Below are positions 1 to 7,414 of a DNA stretch of 19,633 nt, piece by piece; the first letter of the stretch is position 1, and each line of letters begins with the position of its first letter. This DNA comes from Actinobacteria bacterium UBA5176 (GTDB taxonomy: Bacteria > Actinomycetota > UBA4738), in the NCBI GenBank assembly GCA_002413305.1, contig DHWS01000129.1, positions 32,938 through 52,570 of the forward strand, written 5' to 3'. Position numbers and translations under genes: made by a program. Under the pieces are notes generated by a model. That model was given only the letters and a program-made list of their open reading frames with translations, ran no database searches and was not told where the DNA came from.

Positions 1-724
1 CGAACGCGATCTGGACGCCGTTCGAATATCCGGCGAAGCAGTTCTTGAGACTCTCGTCGGCCCCCCATCCCGCCCTGGTGATGATCGAGGGCTGCGGGGT
101 CGGGGTGCCCGGGGTCGCCTGGGCGACGGGCTTCGCCACGGGCACGGTGGCCACCGATGGTCCGCCCGTCGCGTTCCCCATCGTGTCGATGAACACGGCC
201 CGAAGGTCGCTCAGGGTCGACCCCGCCGGAAGCGTCAGCGTGAACCGCACGCAGCCGGCGTTCCCCGCCCAGAGGAGGTCGCTGGAGCGCCGGCGGGGAT
301 GGGCGTCCGCGGACCCCGGATCGGGTCCATCCTCCGGCGTGTCGTCCTGGAGGGCCGCCGGGGCGCCCAGCCGGTCCGCCGCGGCGCCCGTTCGGACGGA
401 GGCCGTGAGCCGGCCCGGGCCGTCCTGGGTCCACGCCAGCACGAACGCGTTGAACCGGATCCCCGGGCAGATGGCGTGGGGCGCTGTGGTGAAGGTTCGC
501 GTCACGCGCACCGTCCCCACGTCCCGGGTGACCACCCCGGGCGGCGCCGAACCGACCAGGGAGGCCCACCAGACCGCCTGTTGGCGGGACATGGTCTTCG
601 GGATCGCCGGGCTCGGGATGGCGGCGGTCGCGGACGGCGCAGAGGCCAGCGGGAGGCCCAGCCCGAGCAGGCCGAGCAGCAGGAGGGACGTGCGAAGCCG
701 AACGACCGCGTGATGGGCGCGCAT
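1..724 (-). CDS. Secreted PGRP-type N-acetylmuramoyl-L-alanine amidase, C-terminus cut by window edge
   Basis: The visible 241 residues run from the ATG at 724-722 and the gene leaves the window on the left. The start has a purine-rich ribosome site (AGAAAGG) a few bases upstream. Residues 1 to about 32 form a signal peptide (basic start, then a Leu/Gly-rich core ending ASAPSATAA). A beta-rich domain follows (about 35-205) with the pattern DGPDPGSAD then LLWAGNAGCVRF, typical of the domain preceding amidases in actinobacterial PGRP proteins. A Pro/Thr linker (PGTPTPQP) leads to IITRAGWGADES near the visible end, the classic start of a PGRP/Amidase_2 domain (R-x-x-WGAD). That family cleaves the amide between MurNAc and the peptide stem outside the cell. 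The zinc ligands and catalytic residues lie outside the window, so activity cannot be judged. It sits 123 nt downstream of the metallophosphoesterase on the same strand. Confidence 0.85.
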   Translation of the reverse strand, partial: MRAHHAVVRLRTSLLLLGLLGLGLPLASAPSATAAIPSPAIPKTMSRQQAVWWASLVGSAPPGVVTRDVGTVRVTRTFTTAPHAICPGIRFNAFVLAWTQDGPGRLTASVRTGAAADRLGAPAALQDDTPEDGPDPGSADAHPRRRSSDLLWAGNAGCVRFTLTLPAGSTLSDLRAVFIDTMGNATGGPSVATVPVAKPVAQATPGTPTPQPSIITRAGWGADESLKNCFAGYSNGVQIAF

Positions 725-847
725 GGTGCTGACCTTTCTTTCGGGCGTTCCGCTGGGCGCCTTGATGGCTCGAGGGGGCTCCGCCGTCCGGGCAGGCAGC
801 CCTACGGTCCGTGATCGAAGTTGCGAGAGGCTCCGGATCCGCCACCG
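725..847 (-). promoter_or_regulatory. GC-rich leader of the amidase gene with several small inverted repeats
   Basis: The 123 nt between the metallophosphoesterase stop and the amidase start contain short hairpin-capable segments on the minus strand: GGGC-TGCCT-GCCC, GCC-ATCAA-GGC and GGCG...CGCC. GACC near the 5' side could pair with GGTC just before the start. Cell-wall hydrolase genes in actinobacteria are often controlled by riboswitches, but I could not match this segment to a known class, and no clear -35/-10 pair was found. It may simply be a GC-rich spacer. Confidence 0.25.
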
Positions 848-1783
848 TCAGCGGGGCACCCACGACAGGTCGGGCGTCGGTCTCCTTGCCGCCGGCACCA
901 GGTCGAGCACGGTGGCCTCGGGCCGGCACAGGAAGCGGAACGGCGCGTATTTGCTGGTGCCGAGCCCCGGCGAGATGTGCAGGTAGGCGTCGCCGAACCT
1001 CGAGAGCCCCATGCACAGCCGGGTCGGGATCTGGCTGTTCGTGATCAGCGCACCGACGAACGGCATGCGCACCTGCCCGCCGTGCGTGTGCCCGGAGAGG
1101 ATCAGCCGGTATCCGAACGCCACCAGCTCCGGCACCGGATCCGGCGAGTGCACGATGGCCATGCCGAACGCCCCCGGATCCCGGCGGGGCGCCATGCGCA
1201 GGTCGTGGCGTTCGATGTGTGGGTCGTCCAGGCCGAGCACTTCGAACCGGACCCCGTCGCGGGCGAGCTCGGTGCGGCGGTTCTGCAGGTGGACCCAGCC
1301 GTCCGCTTCGAGCCGGCGGAGCAGCTCGCCTGTCCGGCTCCGGACGCCGGGCCGCTTGGGTCGATCCTTGCGGAAGTACGCCGAGTAGTTGAGGGGCTTC
1401 GGGGCCCAGTAGTCGTTCGACCCCAGGACGAACAAGGAGGCCAGACGCCCCCGGATCGGCCGGATCGCCGCCACCACGTCCTCCACGCCCTCGGGCTCGC
1501 CGAGCAGGTCCCCGGTGACCACCGCGACGTCGGGCTGGGGGAGCGTCGCCAGGAACCGGGCCTTCCGCCGGTCGCCGGCCACGAAGTGCAGGTCCGAGAC
1601 ATGCACGATCCGAAGCGACCCCGACGCGTCGGGAGGCAGGACGTCCAGGCGGTAGTCGGCCCGGCGGTACCAGCGGCGCTCCACGAACGTCCCGTAGGCA
1701 ACGCAGGCGGCCCCGGCGGCCGCCACCGAGGCGGGCGCCCAGAGCAGCGGGTTCGCTACAGTGGACTCGAGGGGGAAGCGCAT
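848..1783 (-). CDS. Membrane-anchored calcineurin-like metallophosphoesterase (YkuE/YaeI type)
   Basis: 311 residues. A hydrophobic segment at about 10-32 probably anchors the protein in the membrane. The metal-binding motifs of the calcineurin-like fold appear in order: SDLHF (D64, H66), GDLLG (G91, D92), GSND (121-124), HSPDP (H212) and GHTHGGQ (231-237). The third motif reads GSND rather than the textbook GNHD, which I recall as common in actinobacterial members. The bacterial YkuE/YaeI group acts on phosphate esters such as lipid A intermediates or UDP-linked sugars; the substrate here is unknown. The ATG at 1783 lies 9 nt after a TAGAAT -10 box with no Shine-Dalgarno sequence, so the transcript is probably leaderless. 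The gene is divergent from the GatB/YqeY gene, with 15 nt between starts. A homologue (Rv3683 in M. tuberculosis) lies beside the PASTA penicillin-binding protein gene, as here. Confidence 0.93.
   Translation of the reverse strand: MRFPLESTVANPLLWAPASVAAAGAACVAYGTFVERRWYRRADYRLDVLPPDASGSLRIVHVSDLHFVAGDRRKARFLATLPQPDVAVVTGDLLGEPEGVEDVVAAIRPIRGRLASLFVLGSNDYWAPKPLNYSAYFRKDRPKRPGVRSRTGELLRRLEADGWVHLQNRRTELARDGVRFEVLGLDDPHIERHDLRMAPRRDPGAFGMAIVHSPDPVPELVAFGYRLILSGHTHGGQVRMPFVGALITNSQIPTRLCMGLSRFGDAYLHISPGLGTSKYAPFRFLCRPEATVLDLVPAARRPTPDLSWVPR
1757..1762 (+). promoter_or_regulatory. -10 box TACAGT for the GatB/YqeY gene
   Basis: TACAGT lies inside the 5' end of the divergent metallophosphoesterase. 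A start about 7 nt downstream would give a leader near 30 nt containing GGGAGAG (1784-1790), 8 nt before the GTG at 1799. No convincing -35 box was found. Confidence 0.4.
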
Positions 1784-1792
1784 GGGAGAGCG

Positions 1793-1798
1793 ATTCTA
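1793..1798 (-). promoter_or_regulatory. -10 box TAGAAT for the metallophosphoesterase gene (leaderless)
   Basis: TAGAAT on the minus strand is followed by 9 nt and then the ATG at 1783. There is no Shine-Dalgarno sequence in the gap. Transcription would start at or within a few bases of the start codon. The box lies between the ribosome site and the start codon of the divergent gene. Confidence 0.5.
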
Positions 1799-2269
1799 GT
1801 GACGGAGCCGACCGAGCCCGGCAGCGGGCTGAAGGTCCGCCTCGCCGAGGAGCTCCGGGCGGCGATGAAGGCTCAGGAGAAGGTGCGCCTGGGCGCGCTC
1901 CGGATGCTGACCGCCTCGGTGAAGAACCGGGAGGTCGAACTGCGCCACCCGCTCGACGACGATGAGTTCGTCGAGGTCGCCACCCGCGAGGTGAAGCGGC
2001 GCCGGGAGGCGATCGACGCCTACGAGCAGGCCGGGCGGCCCGATCGCGCCGATCTTGAGCGGGAGGAGCAGCGGGTGCTCGAGACCTACATCCCCGCAGG
2101 GCTGAGCGAGGCGGAGGTCGACGCGTTGATCGAGCATGCGGTGACCACCTCGAACGCGGCCGGGCCCGGCGACCTGGGCAAGGTCATGGGCCTGGTCATG
2201 AGCAAGGCGAAGGGCCGGGTGGACGGGAAGGCCGTCCAAGTGAAGGTCCGGGAGCGGCTCAGCGGCTGA
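1799..2269 (+). CDS. GatB/YqeY domain-containing protein
   Basis: 156 residues starting at a GTG with GGGAGAG 8 nt upstream; an ATG at 1782 in another frame ends after five codons, so the GTG is the best start. The protein is helical and charged, with the family pattern LKVRLAEELRAAMKAQEK near the start, LRMLTASVKNREVE after it, and a C-terminal part containing LGKVMGLVMSKAKGRVDG. That C-terminal part matches the tRNA-binding tail of GatB and stand-alone YqeY proteins. The usual YqeY length is about 150 residues, so it is complete. Stand-alone YqeY proteins are thought to bind tRNA or help amidotransferase-type reactions, but their role is not settled. The gene is divergent from the metallophosphoesterase and convergent with the penicillin-binding protein gene. 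No GatCAB subunit is in the window, so a link to Gln-tRNA formation is not supported here. Confidence 0.92.
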   Translation: MTEPTEPGSGLKVRLAEELRAAMKAQEKVRLGALRMLTASVKNREVELRHPLDDDEFVEVATREVKRRREAIDAYEQAGRPDRADLEREEQRVLETYIPAGLSEAEVDALIEHAVTTSNAAGPGDLGKVMGLVMSKAKGRVDGKAVQVKVRERLSG

Positions 2270-2278
2270 GCTGGCGGA

Positions 2279-2315
2279 GCCGGCGCGGGGCAGACTTCAC
2301 CCCTGGTCCGCCGGC
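2279..2315. terminator. Bidirectional hairpin between convergent genes
   Basis: A 7-bp stem GCCGGCG (2279-2285) with CGCCGGC (2309-2315) encloses a second stem GGGG (2287-2290) with CCCC (2300-2303). It fills the 47-nt gap between the YqeY stop and the penicillin-binding protein stop. No U-run follows on either strand, so termination would be of the GC-rich actinobacterial type or Rho-assisted. Confidence 0.45.
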
Positions 2316-2316
2316 G

Positions 2317-4707
2317 TCAGGGTTTCGGCCCGAACTTCCCCACGACGATCGTGACCGCCGAACCCGGCGGTGCCTTCGTCCCGCCCGCCGGGCTCTGGCT
2401 CTGCACGATCCCGTCCTGGGTCTGGTCCGCCACGATCACCGTCTGGACGACGGCGCTGAACCCGGCCGCCTTCAGGTCGGCCATCGCCTGCTGCTGGGTC
2501 TCACCCACGACGTTCGGGACCTTGACCTTCGGCGGGGGCGGCGGGGCCTTGCCGTTGCTGATGTTGATGGTCACCCCGGTCCCCAGCGCGGCGGTGGTCC
2601 CCCCGGGCGGGCTCTGGGCCACGACGGTGCCGGCGGGCTCGCTCGAGTCGACGGTCTTCTCGATCGGCACGAAGTTCGCCTTCGTCAGCGTGGTCTCGGC
2701 ATCCTTCTGCAGCAAACCCACCACGTTCGGGATCGTGCCGGACTGCTGCGGGGGCGCCGCAGGGAAGTCCTTCACCGGCAGGTTCTGGACCGAAGGCAGC
2801 ATGAAGTTATGCCAGATCGGGGCGGCGAGTGTGCCCCCGAACCCCCGCCGGCCATCCACGTTCGTCATGTAGATGTTCTCGGCCTTGGAATACCCCACCC
2901 AGACTCCGGTGGCGAGCTGGGGGATGTAGCCGACGAACCACGCGTCGTCGAAGTTCTCCCCGGTCCCCGTCTTGCCCGCCTGGGGCCGTCCGATGTTCGC
3001 GGCCGTGCCCGTCCCGTAGCGCACGACGTTCTGCAGCATGGCGGTCTCCTGGGCGGCGATCGGTCCCGGGATGGCCTGCTTGCAGTGCGGCTTCGCCGAG
3101 TAGATGACCTTCCTGTCGCGGTCCAGGACCTTCGAGATCGCGAAGGGCGTGCAGTGGACGCCCAGGTTGGCCAGCGTCGAGTACGCCGAGGTCATCTCGA
3201 GCGGGGAAACCGGCGAGGAGCCGAGCGTCAGAGAGCAGAATGGGTTGAGCGGGCTGGTGATGCCCATGGCGTGTGCGGCGTCCACCACGCTCTGCGGCCC
3301 GATGTCCCGGATCAGCTGGGCGAACACCACGTTGATCGAACCCGCCGTGGCGGCCCACAGGTTCAAGTACCCGAGGTCGCCGGCGCCCTCGGCGTTCGAC
3401 ACGTGCCAGTTGTCGCACTCGGGGATGTCGAGCGGGGACTTCGACGAGTAGACCCGTCCCGGCGGCACGTTCTGCTCGAGCGCGGCGGCGAGGGTGAACG
3501 CCTTGAACGCACTTCCCGCCGTGCGACGGCCCTGGCTGGCCAGGTCGATCTGGGACTTGGAGAAGTCGGTGCCGCCCACCATCGCCTCGATGGCGCCCGT
3601 CTGCGGGACGATGCTCACCACCGCGGACTCCGGGTCGGCCGGCGGCCGCACGCCGGGGTGGGGCAGGACCTGCACCATGGCCTTGCGGGCGTTGCTCTGC
3701 ATCGCGAGGCTGAGCGTGGTGTCGACGGTGAGCCCGCCTTGCAGGAGGAGCTTCCGGCGGTCGGCCACCGTCTTTCCGAACGCGGGGTTCGCCTCGAACT
3801 CCTTCACCACGTACGCCGTCCAGTACGGTTCGCGGCCGTTGGTGTTGGCCGTGCGGCCCTTCGTGGAGAGCTTGATCGGCGTGGCGATCGCGCCCTGGTA
3901 ATCGGTCTGCGTGATGTCGCCATACTTGAGCATCTCGCCGAGCACGATGTCCCGCCGGGCGATGGCTGCGTCGGGATGCTTGATCGGGTCGTAGTCAACC
4001 GGGGCCTGCAGCATGCCGGCCAGGAGCGCCGCCTGGGCGAGCGTGAGCTTGCTGGCCGGCACCCCGAAGTAGTAGTCGGCGGCCGTCCCGATCCCGTAGA
4101 CCTGGTAGCCGAGGTAGGCCTGGTTGAGATACAGCTCGAAGATCTGGCTCTTCTGGTAGGTCTTCTCCAGGAGGATCGCGTCCTGGGCCTCCTGGAACTT
4201 CCGCTGGAAGGTGCGCGCGCCGCCCGTCTCGGTGTTCTTGATGAGCTGCTGGCTGATGGTCGACGCGCCCTGCACCGCCTTCCCGGCGCGGATGTTGGCG
4301 ATGGCTGCTCGGATGATCGAGGACACGTCGATGGGCCCGTGCTCGTAGAACTTGTGGTCCTCGATGTCGAGCACGGCCTTCTGCGCGTACACATCGATCT
4401 CGTTCAGGGTGACGTACAGGCGGTTCTCGTTCAGGTACAGCGTCGCCAGGCGCTTGCCGCTGGCCGAGTAGATCGAGGAGCGCTCGGGGAACTGCGGGAT
4501 CGAGATGGTCCCCTTCCCGGTCAGCAGACGCGAATCGACGGCCTTGACCGCGTAGCCGGCTCCGCCGAACAGGGGGAACAGGCCCAGTGCGACCAGACAC
4601 GCTGTCACGAACATCACCACAGGCAGTGCGACCAGCCGCAGCGCTCGGGCGAGGAGCGTGGGATCGCCGCGCGTCGTTCGGAATGGAGTGTGGGGCTCGC
4701 GGATCAC
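2317..4707 (-). CDS. Bifunctional class A penicillin-binding protein with two PASTA domains (PonA2-like)
   Basis: Starting at the GTG at 4707 the protein has 796 residues; the frame stays open upstream to 4905, but that part is low complexity and overlaps the WhiB promoter and start. A membrane segment lies at about 22-50. The GT51 glycosyltransferase domain follows, with EDHKFYEHG (catalytic Glu116) and GASTISQQLIKN (147-158). The transpeptidase domain has SAFK (nucleophile Ser399), SIN (457-459) and KTG (579-581, read as KTGTGEN). Two PASTA repeats (about 657-720 and 727-791) are separated by a proline run and bind peptidoglycan or beta-lactams in this family. The enzyme polymerises lipid II and cross-links peptides outside the membrane. 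All catalytic motifs are intact. It is divergent from the WhiB gene, as ponA2 and whiB4 are in M. tuberculosis. Confidence 0.95.
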   Translation of the reverse strand: MIREPHTPFRTTRGDPTLLARALRLVALPVVMFVTACLVALGLFPLFGGAGYAVKAVDSRLLTGKGTISIPQFPERSSIYSASGKRLATLYLNENRLYVTLNEIDVYAQKAVLDIEDHKFYEHGPIDVSSIIRAAIANIRAGKAVQGASTISQQLIKNTETGGARTFQRKFQEAQDAILLEKTYQKSQIFELYLNQAYLGYQVYGIGTAADYYFGVPASKLTLAQAALLAGMLQAPVDYDPIKHPDAAIARRDIVLGEMLKYGDITQTDYQGAIATPIKLSTKGRTANTNGREPYWTAYVVKEFEANPAFGKTVADRRKLLLQGGLTVDTTLSLAMQSNARKAMVQVLPHPGVRPPADPESAVVSIVPQTGAIEAMVGGTDFSKSQIDLASQGRRTAGSAFKAFTLAAALEQNVPPGRVYSSKSPLDIPECDNWHVSNAEGAGDLGYLNLWAATAGSINVVFAQLIRDIGPQSVVDAAHAMGITSPLNPFCSLTLGSSPVSPLEMTSAYSTLANLGVHCTPFAISKVLDRDRKVIYSAKPHCKQAIPGPIAAQETAMLQNVVRYGTGTAANIGRPQAGKTGTGENFDDAWFVGYIPQLATGVWVGYSKAENIYMTNVDGRRGFGGTLAAPIWHNFMLPSVQNLPVKDFPAAPPQQSGTIPNVVGLLQKDAETTLTKANFVPIEKTVDSSEPAGTVVAQSPPGGTTAALGTGVTINISNGKAPPPPPKVKVPNVVGETQQQAMADLKAAGFSAVVQTVIVADQTQDGIVQSQSPAGGTKAPPGSAVTIVVGKFGPKP

Positions 4708-4739
4708 GGGGTACGTGCCTCTCGTCGTGGTCGGACCTG

Positions 4740-4745
4740 AGCTTA
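4740..4745 (-). promoter_or_regulatory. Possible -10 box TAAGCT for the penicillin-binding protein gene
   Basis: TAAGCT lies 32 nt before the GTG start, predicting a leader of about 25 nt that carries GAGAGG. No clear -35 partner was found. The box is back-to-back with the WhiB promoter at 4838-4866, so both genes share one short control region where a WhiB protein could act. Confidence 0.3.
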
Positions 4746-4837
4746 CCGTGCGATGAGACGTTTGGGCAGGGCGAACCCTGAGCTGGATCTGCCCGGACCA
4801 GGCCATTTCGGGCAGGGAAAATGGCAACGATGGGCTA

Positions 4838-4866
4838 TTCGCCCGGCACGGCCGCCTGCCTACCAT
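4838..4866 (+). promoter_or_regulatory. Promoter of the first WhiB gene (TTCGCC, 17 bp, TACCAT)
   Basis: The -10 box TACCAT (4861-4866) lies 10 nt before the ATG at 4877. A weak -35 match TTCGCC (4838-4843) is 17 bp upstream. The predicted transcript starts within a few bases of the start codon, so the mRNA is nearly leaderless. This favours ATG 4877 over ATG 4865, which overlaps the -10 box itself. Confidence 0.4.
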
Positions 4867-4876
4867 GCCGGAAGCG

Positions 4877-5134
4877 ATGTCCTGGGAAGAGGAAGCCCGC
4901 TGCAATGATCATGACCCGGAGATGTTCTTCGCCACCCGCCCGCGTGCCGAAGGCCGGGCCAAAGCCATCTGTTCTCGTTGCCCCGTGTCGTTCGAATGCC
5001 TGCAGTTCGCGCTCGCAGCCCGCGTGGAGTTCGGCGTGTGGGGTGGCCTGAGCAGCAAGGAGCGCATGGTCCTGCTCCGGGAAGCGCCGCGTCCCGCGAG
5101 GTCCCGCCGGCTGCAGCCCGCGTTCAGCGGCTGA
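4877..5134 (+). CDS. WhiB-family iron-sulfur regulator (WhiB4/WblA-like position)
   Basis: 85 residues from ATG 4877 (89 from ATG 4865). The four cluster-binding cysteines are C9, C32, C35 and C41 in the arrangement C-x22-C-x2-C-x5-C, followed by the family turn GVWGG (53-57) and an Arg-rich tail (RPARSRRLQ) for DNA contact. WhiB proteins carry a [4Fe-4S] cluster that senses oxygen or nitric oxide and act as transcription factors, often with the primary sigma factor. The gene lies between a PASTA penicillin-binding protein and an ArsA-like ATPase, both on the other strand, which is the setting of whiB4 (Rv3681c) in M. tuberculosis and, as I recall, wblA in Streptomyces. Subfamily assignment rests on context rather than on a tree. 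Downstream it converges with the ATPase gene, with a hairpin between them. Confidence 0.93.
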   Translation: MSWEEEARCNDHDPEMFFATRPRAEGRAKAICSRCPVSFECLQFALAARVEFGVWGGLSSKERMVLLREAPRPARSRRLQPAFSG

Positions 5135-5173
5135 GCCGGCCGTCCCGCGCTCGTCCTGGGGTCCGAGGCCGGC
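5135..5173. terminator. Inverted repeat between convergent WhiB and ATPase genes
   Basis: GCCGGCC (5135-5141), immediately after the WhiB stop codon, pairs perfectly with GGCCGGC (5167-5173) across a 25-nt loop. The gap to the ATPase stop is 55 nt. The position suits a bidirectional terminator, but the long loop and missing U-run make this tentative. Confidence 0.35.
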
Positions 5174-5189
5174 CCCGCCGCGTCCCCGA

Positions 5190-7364
5190 TCAGGGTCCGT
5201 CGGCCGGAGCGAAGAGGCGGTCGGCCACCCTCCGCAGCCCCGGTACGTCCTGGACGTCCCCGGCGAGCTCGGGCACCGTCACGATGGCCACTGTCCGGAA
5301 CGCCGAGGCGAAGCCCGCGATGGCGCGCGCCTCGTTCAGGCGTACGGGCTCCCGTCGGACCCGGTCGGCCAGCACGGCACCGGCGGCCTTCGATGCGGCG
5401 TCGCCGGTCCCCCCGAGCGTTGCCGCAGCACGGGCCGTGCCCGCGGGGAGCGGGCCGGCTTCCTGGTGCCACCGGTTCACCACAACGGCCGCCGCGCGCA
5501 TCCCGCCTTCGGTGAGCCGCTGCACGAAGAACCCGGCCTCCTCCAGGCTCTGGGGGGTCGGGGCGGTGACGACCACATAGGCGCACTCGGGGGAACGCAG
5601 CAGCTCCAGCACCTTCGCCGCGCGGTCCTTGAACCCGCCGTACAGGCCCTCGAAGGCGGTCAGGAAGTCCGCGATGTCCGCGAGGACCTCGGCACCGACC
5701 ATCCGGCCGGCGGTCCGGGCGAACGCCGTCGCGCCTATCCGTGCCACGGACAGACCGAGGCGGCCGGCCCGGGCGGAAGGCCACAGCATCCACCGGAGCA
5801 GCCGCCCGCCCAGGAAGTCGGTCATCCGGTTCGGCGCGTCCAGGAACGAGAGCGCGCTCCGGGTGGGCGGCGTGTCGATGACGATCGCCTCGTGCTGCTC
5901 CTCCGCGGCGAGCTCGTAGAGCTTCTCCATGGCCATGTACTCGTGGGTACCCGCCAGCGTGTCGGAGAGGCGGCGGTAGAAGGCGTTGTGCAAGATCCGG
6001 TCGCGGCGCTCGGGCGAGGTCGCGTACCGAGCGATCAGGTCGTCGAACGTTCGTTGCGTGTCGAGCTGCAGCGCTTCCAGCTGCCGGCCCGCCCCCAGAT
6101 CGACGATCGTCCGCTCTCCGGCGACGTCGGGGAGACGGAGCGCGGTGGCCAGTCGCCTCGCCGGATCGACCGTGAGGAGGGCGGTCTCCCGGCCGGCCAG
6201 GGCGGTGCGGACCGCGACTGCGGCCGAGATCGTCGTCTTCCCCACCCCGCCGGAGCCGCACACAACGACGATGCGTGCCCCTTGCAGATAGGGCCCGAGG
6301 TCACGGGGGCTCACCCTCGCCGGCGGGCGGCGCTTCTTGGTCTTCGCGACGGTCGGGGCCGGCCGGCGGGGCAAGGGGATCGCCGACGCCGGCTCATTCC
6401 CGATCGTGGCGGCCAGCGCGGCGATCCGTTGGGCTGGCCGCTCCTCCGCTGTTCCGGGCACGTCGGGAAGCTCGAAGACCGGCAGCCGGCTGGCCCGGAG
6501 CTGGTCCAGGAACACGATCTGGGCGCGGCGGCGTTCGTCCGAGACACGCGCTCCGCGCAGCAGCTCCGCCGCGATCGTCGCGTCGACGGATGCTCCTGCT
6601 TCGGAGGCCAGCTCTGCGAGACGGTCGGGCGCAAGCCGGTCGAAAGCCCGCCGGCTACCCTTCGGCGCGACCTCCGGCAGCACCCGGTTGGCGACGACCG
6701 CGGCGGCGGGCATGCGAGCGGCGGCGACGTGCTCGACCGCCTCCAGCGTCTCGGTCACCGCCATCTCGTCGAGCAGCGTGGCCAGGATCAGGCGGGCGCG
6801 TTCGCGGAGCATCCGGTCGATGCCGGCCGCCTGCCGTTTCATCCGGCCGACCTTGATCAGCTCCGCGAAGGTCCCCGGCGAGACCAGGAAGGACGCGATC
6901 TGCCCGGTGGGGGGCGCGTCGACCACCACGAGGTCGTATTCGGGCCGCCCGGCGTCGCGTGGGTTCGAGACCCGGACATGTTCGATCTCGAAGATCTTGC
7001 CGCCCAGCAGGAGGTCGCGGAAGCCGGGGATCAGCCCGACCATCTGGTCGAGGATGCCGGTTCGAACCAGCGCCCGGCTGACCCGGTCCATGCCGAAGTA
7101 GATGGTGAGGTACTCGCGGACCGCCTCCTTGGGTGTCACGGCCAGCGCGTGGAAGCCCCAGGGCGTCTGACGCTCCGCGAAGCCGGGGTCCGGGATCCCG
7201 AGGGAGCGGGCGATCTCATGACGGCCTTCGATCTCCACCAGCAGGACGTGGCGTCCGGTCCGGGAGGCCGCCAGCGCCAGGGCGGCCGCCACCGTCGACT
7301 TGCCCGTGCCGCCCTTGCCGGACACGAGCAGGATGGGCCGGTCGAACAGCGCTTCCCAGTCCAC
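5190..7364 (-). CDS. Fused double ArsA/Get3-like ATPase
   Basis: 724 residues from a GTG at 7364. There are two complete deviant-Walker ATPase halves in one chain. Half 1 has GKGGTGKST (16-24, with the ArsA/MinD signature lysine K17) and VDAPPTG (148-154). Half 2 has GSGGVGKTT (370-378), where serine replaces the signature lysine, then VDPARRL (399-405) and IDTPPTRSALSFL (496-508). A basic, proline-rich linker (about 330-360) joins them without a stop or frameshift. In most actinobacteria I know of, the halves are two adjacent genes (Rv3679 and Rv3680 in M. tuberculosis) whose products pair. The substrate is not established; there is no arsenic gene nearby and none of the cysteines expected for arsenite binding, so an arsenite pump role is unlikely. 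Expression probably starts from the leaderless promoter at 7373-7378. Confidence 0.92.
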   Translation of the reverse strand: MDWEALFDRPILLVSGKGGTGKSTVAAALALAASRTGRHVLLVEIEGRHEIARSLGIPDPGFAERQTPWGFHALAVTPKEAVREYLTIYFGMDRVSRALVRTGILDQMVGLIPGFRDLLLGGKIFEIEHVRVSNPRDAGRPEYDLVVVDAPPTGQIASFLVSPGTFAELIKVGRMKRQAAGIDRMLRERARLILATLLDEMAVTETLEAVEHVAAARMPAAAVVANRVLPEVAPKGSRRAFDRLAPDRLAELASEAGASVDATIAAELLRGARVSDERRRAQIVFLDQLRASRLPVFELPDVPGTAEERPAQRIAALAATIGNEPASAIPLPRRPAPTVAKTKKRRPPARVSPRDLGPYLQGARIVVVCGSGGVGKTTISAAVAVRTALAGRETALLTVDPARRLATALRLPDVAGERTIVDLGAGRQLEALQLDTQRTFDDLIARYATSPERRDRILHNAFYRRLSDTLAGTHEYMAMEKLYELAAEEQHEAIVIDTPPTRSALSFLDAPNRMTDFLGGRLLRWMLWPSARAGRLGLSVARIGATAFARTAGRMVGAEVLADIADFLTAFEGLYGGFKDRAAKVLELLRSPECAYVVVTAPTPQSLEEAGFFVQRLTEGGMRAAAVVVNRWHQEAGPLPAGTARAAATLGGTGDAASKAAGAVLADRVRREPVRLNEARAIAGFASAFRTVAIVTVPELAGDVQDVPGLRRVADRLFAPADGP

Positions 7365-7372
7365 GGCGGTCA

Positions 7373-7378
7373 ACTCTA
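7373..7378 (-). promoter_or_regulatory. -10 box TAGAGT for the double ATPase gene (leaderless)
   Basis: TAGAGT on the minus strand lies 8 nt before the GTG at 7364, and no ribosome site lies between. This spacing supports the GTG as the start over upstream in-frame codons, which would add a low-complexity arginine-rich extension overlapping the NfeD promoter. Confidence 0.45.
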
Positions 7379-7414
7379 GGCGACGGCGCCTGCCGGGACG
7401 GGAACATCGGCCCC

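Noticed and set aside
2809..4740. Long open frame (643 codons) on the plus strand across the penicillin-binding protein gene
   Set aside because: Its product is Arg/Gly/Val-rich without any family motif; it is an antisense shadow of a high-GC gene with all catalytic motifs on the other strand.
7059..7068. GGTTCGAACC motifs (7059, 17394, 17922) resembling tRNA T-loops
   Set aside because: All lie inside firmly assigned coding regions (ATPase, SelB) and no acceptor or anticodon stems surround them.
5190..7364. Arsenite efflux ATPase
   Set aside because: No ArsB, ArsR or ArsC gene is nearby and the characteristic arsenite-binding cysteines are not seen; the genomic context fits the Get3-like actinobacterial pair.
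5466..7379. 637-codon open frame on the plus strand across the double ATPase gene
   Set aside because: No ribosome site or family motifs, and the composition is typical of antisense frames in GC-rich DNA.
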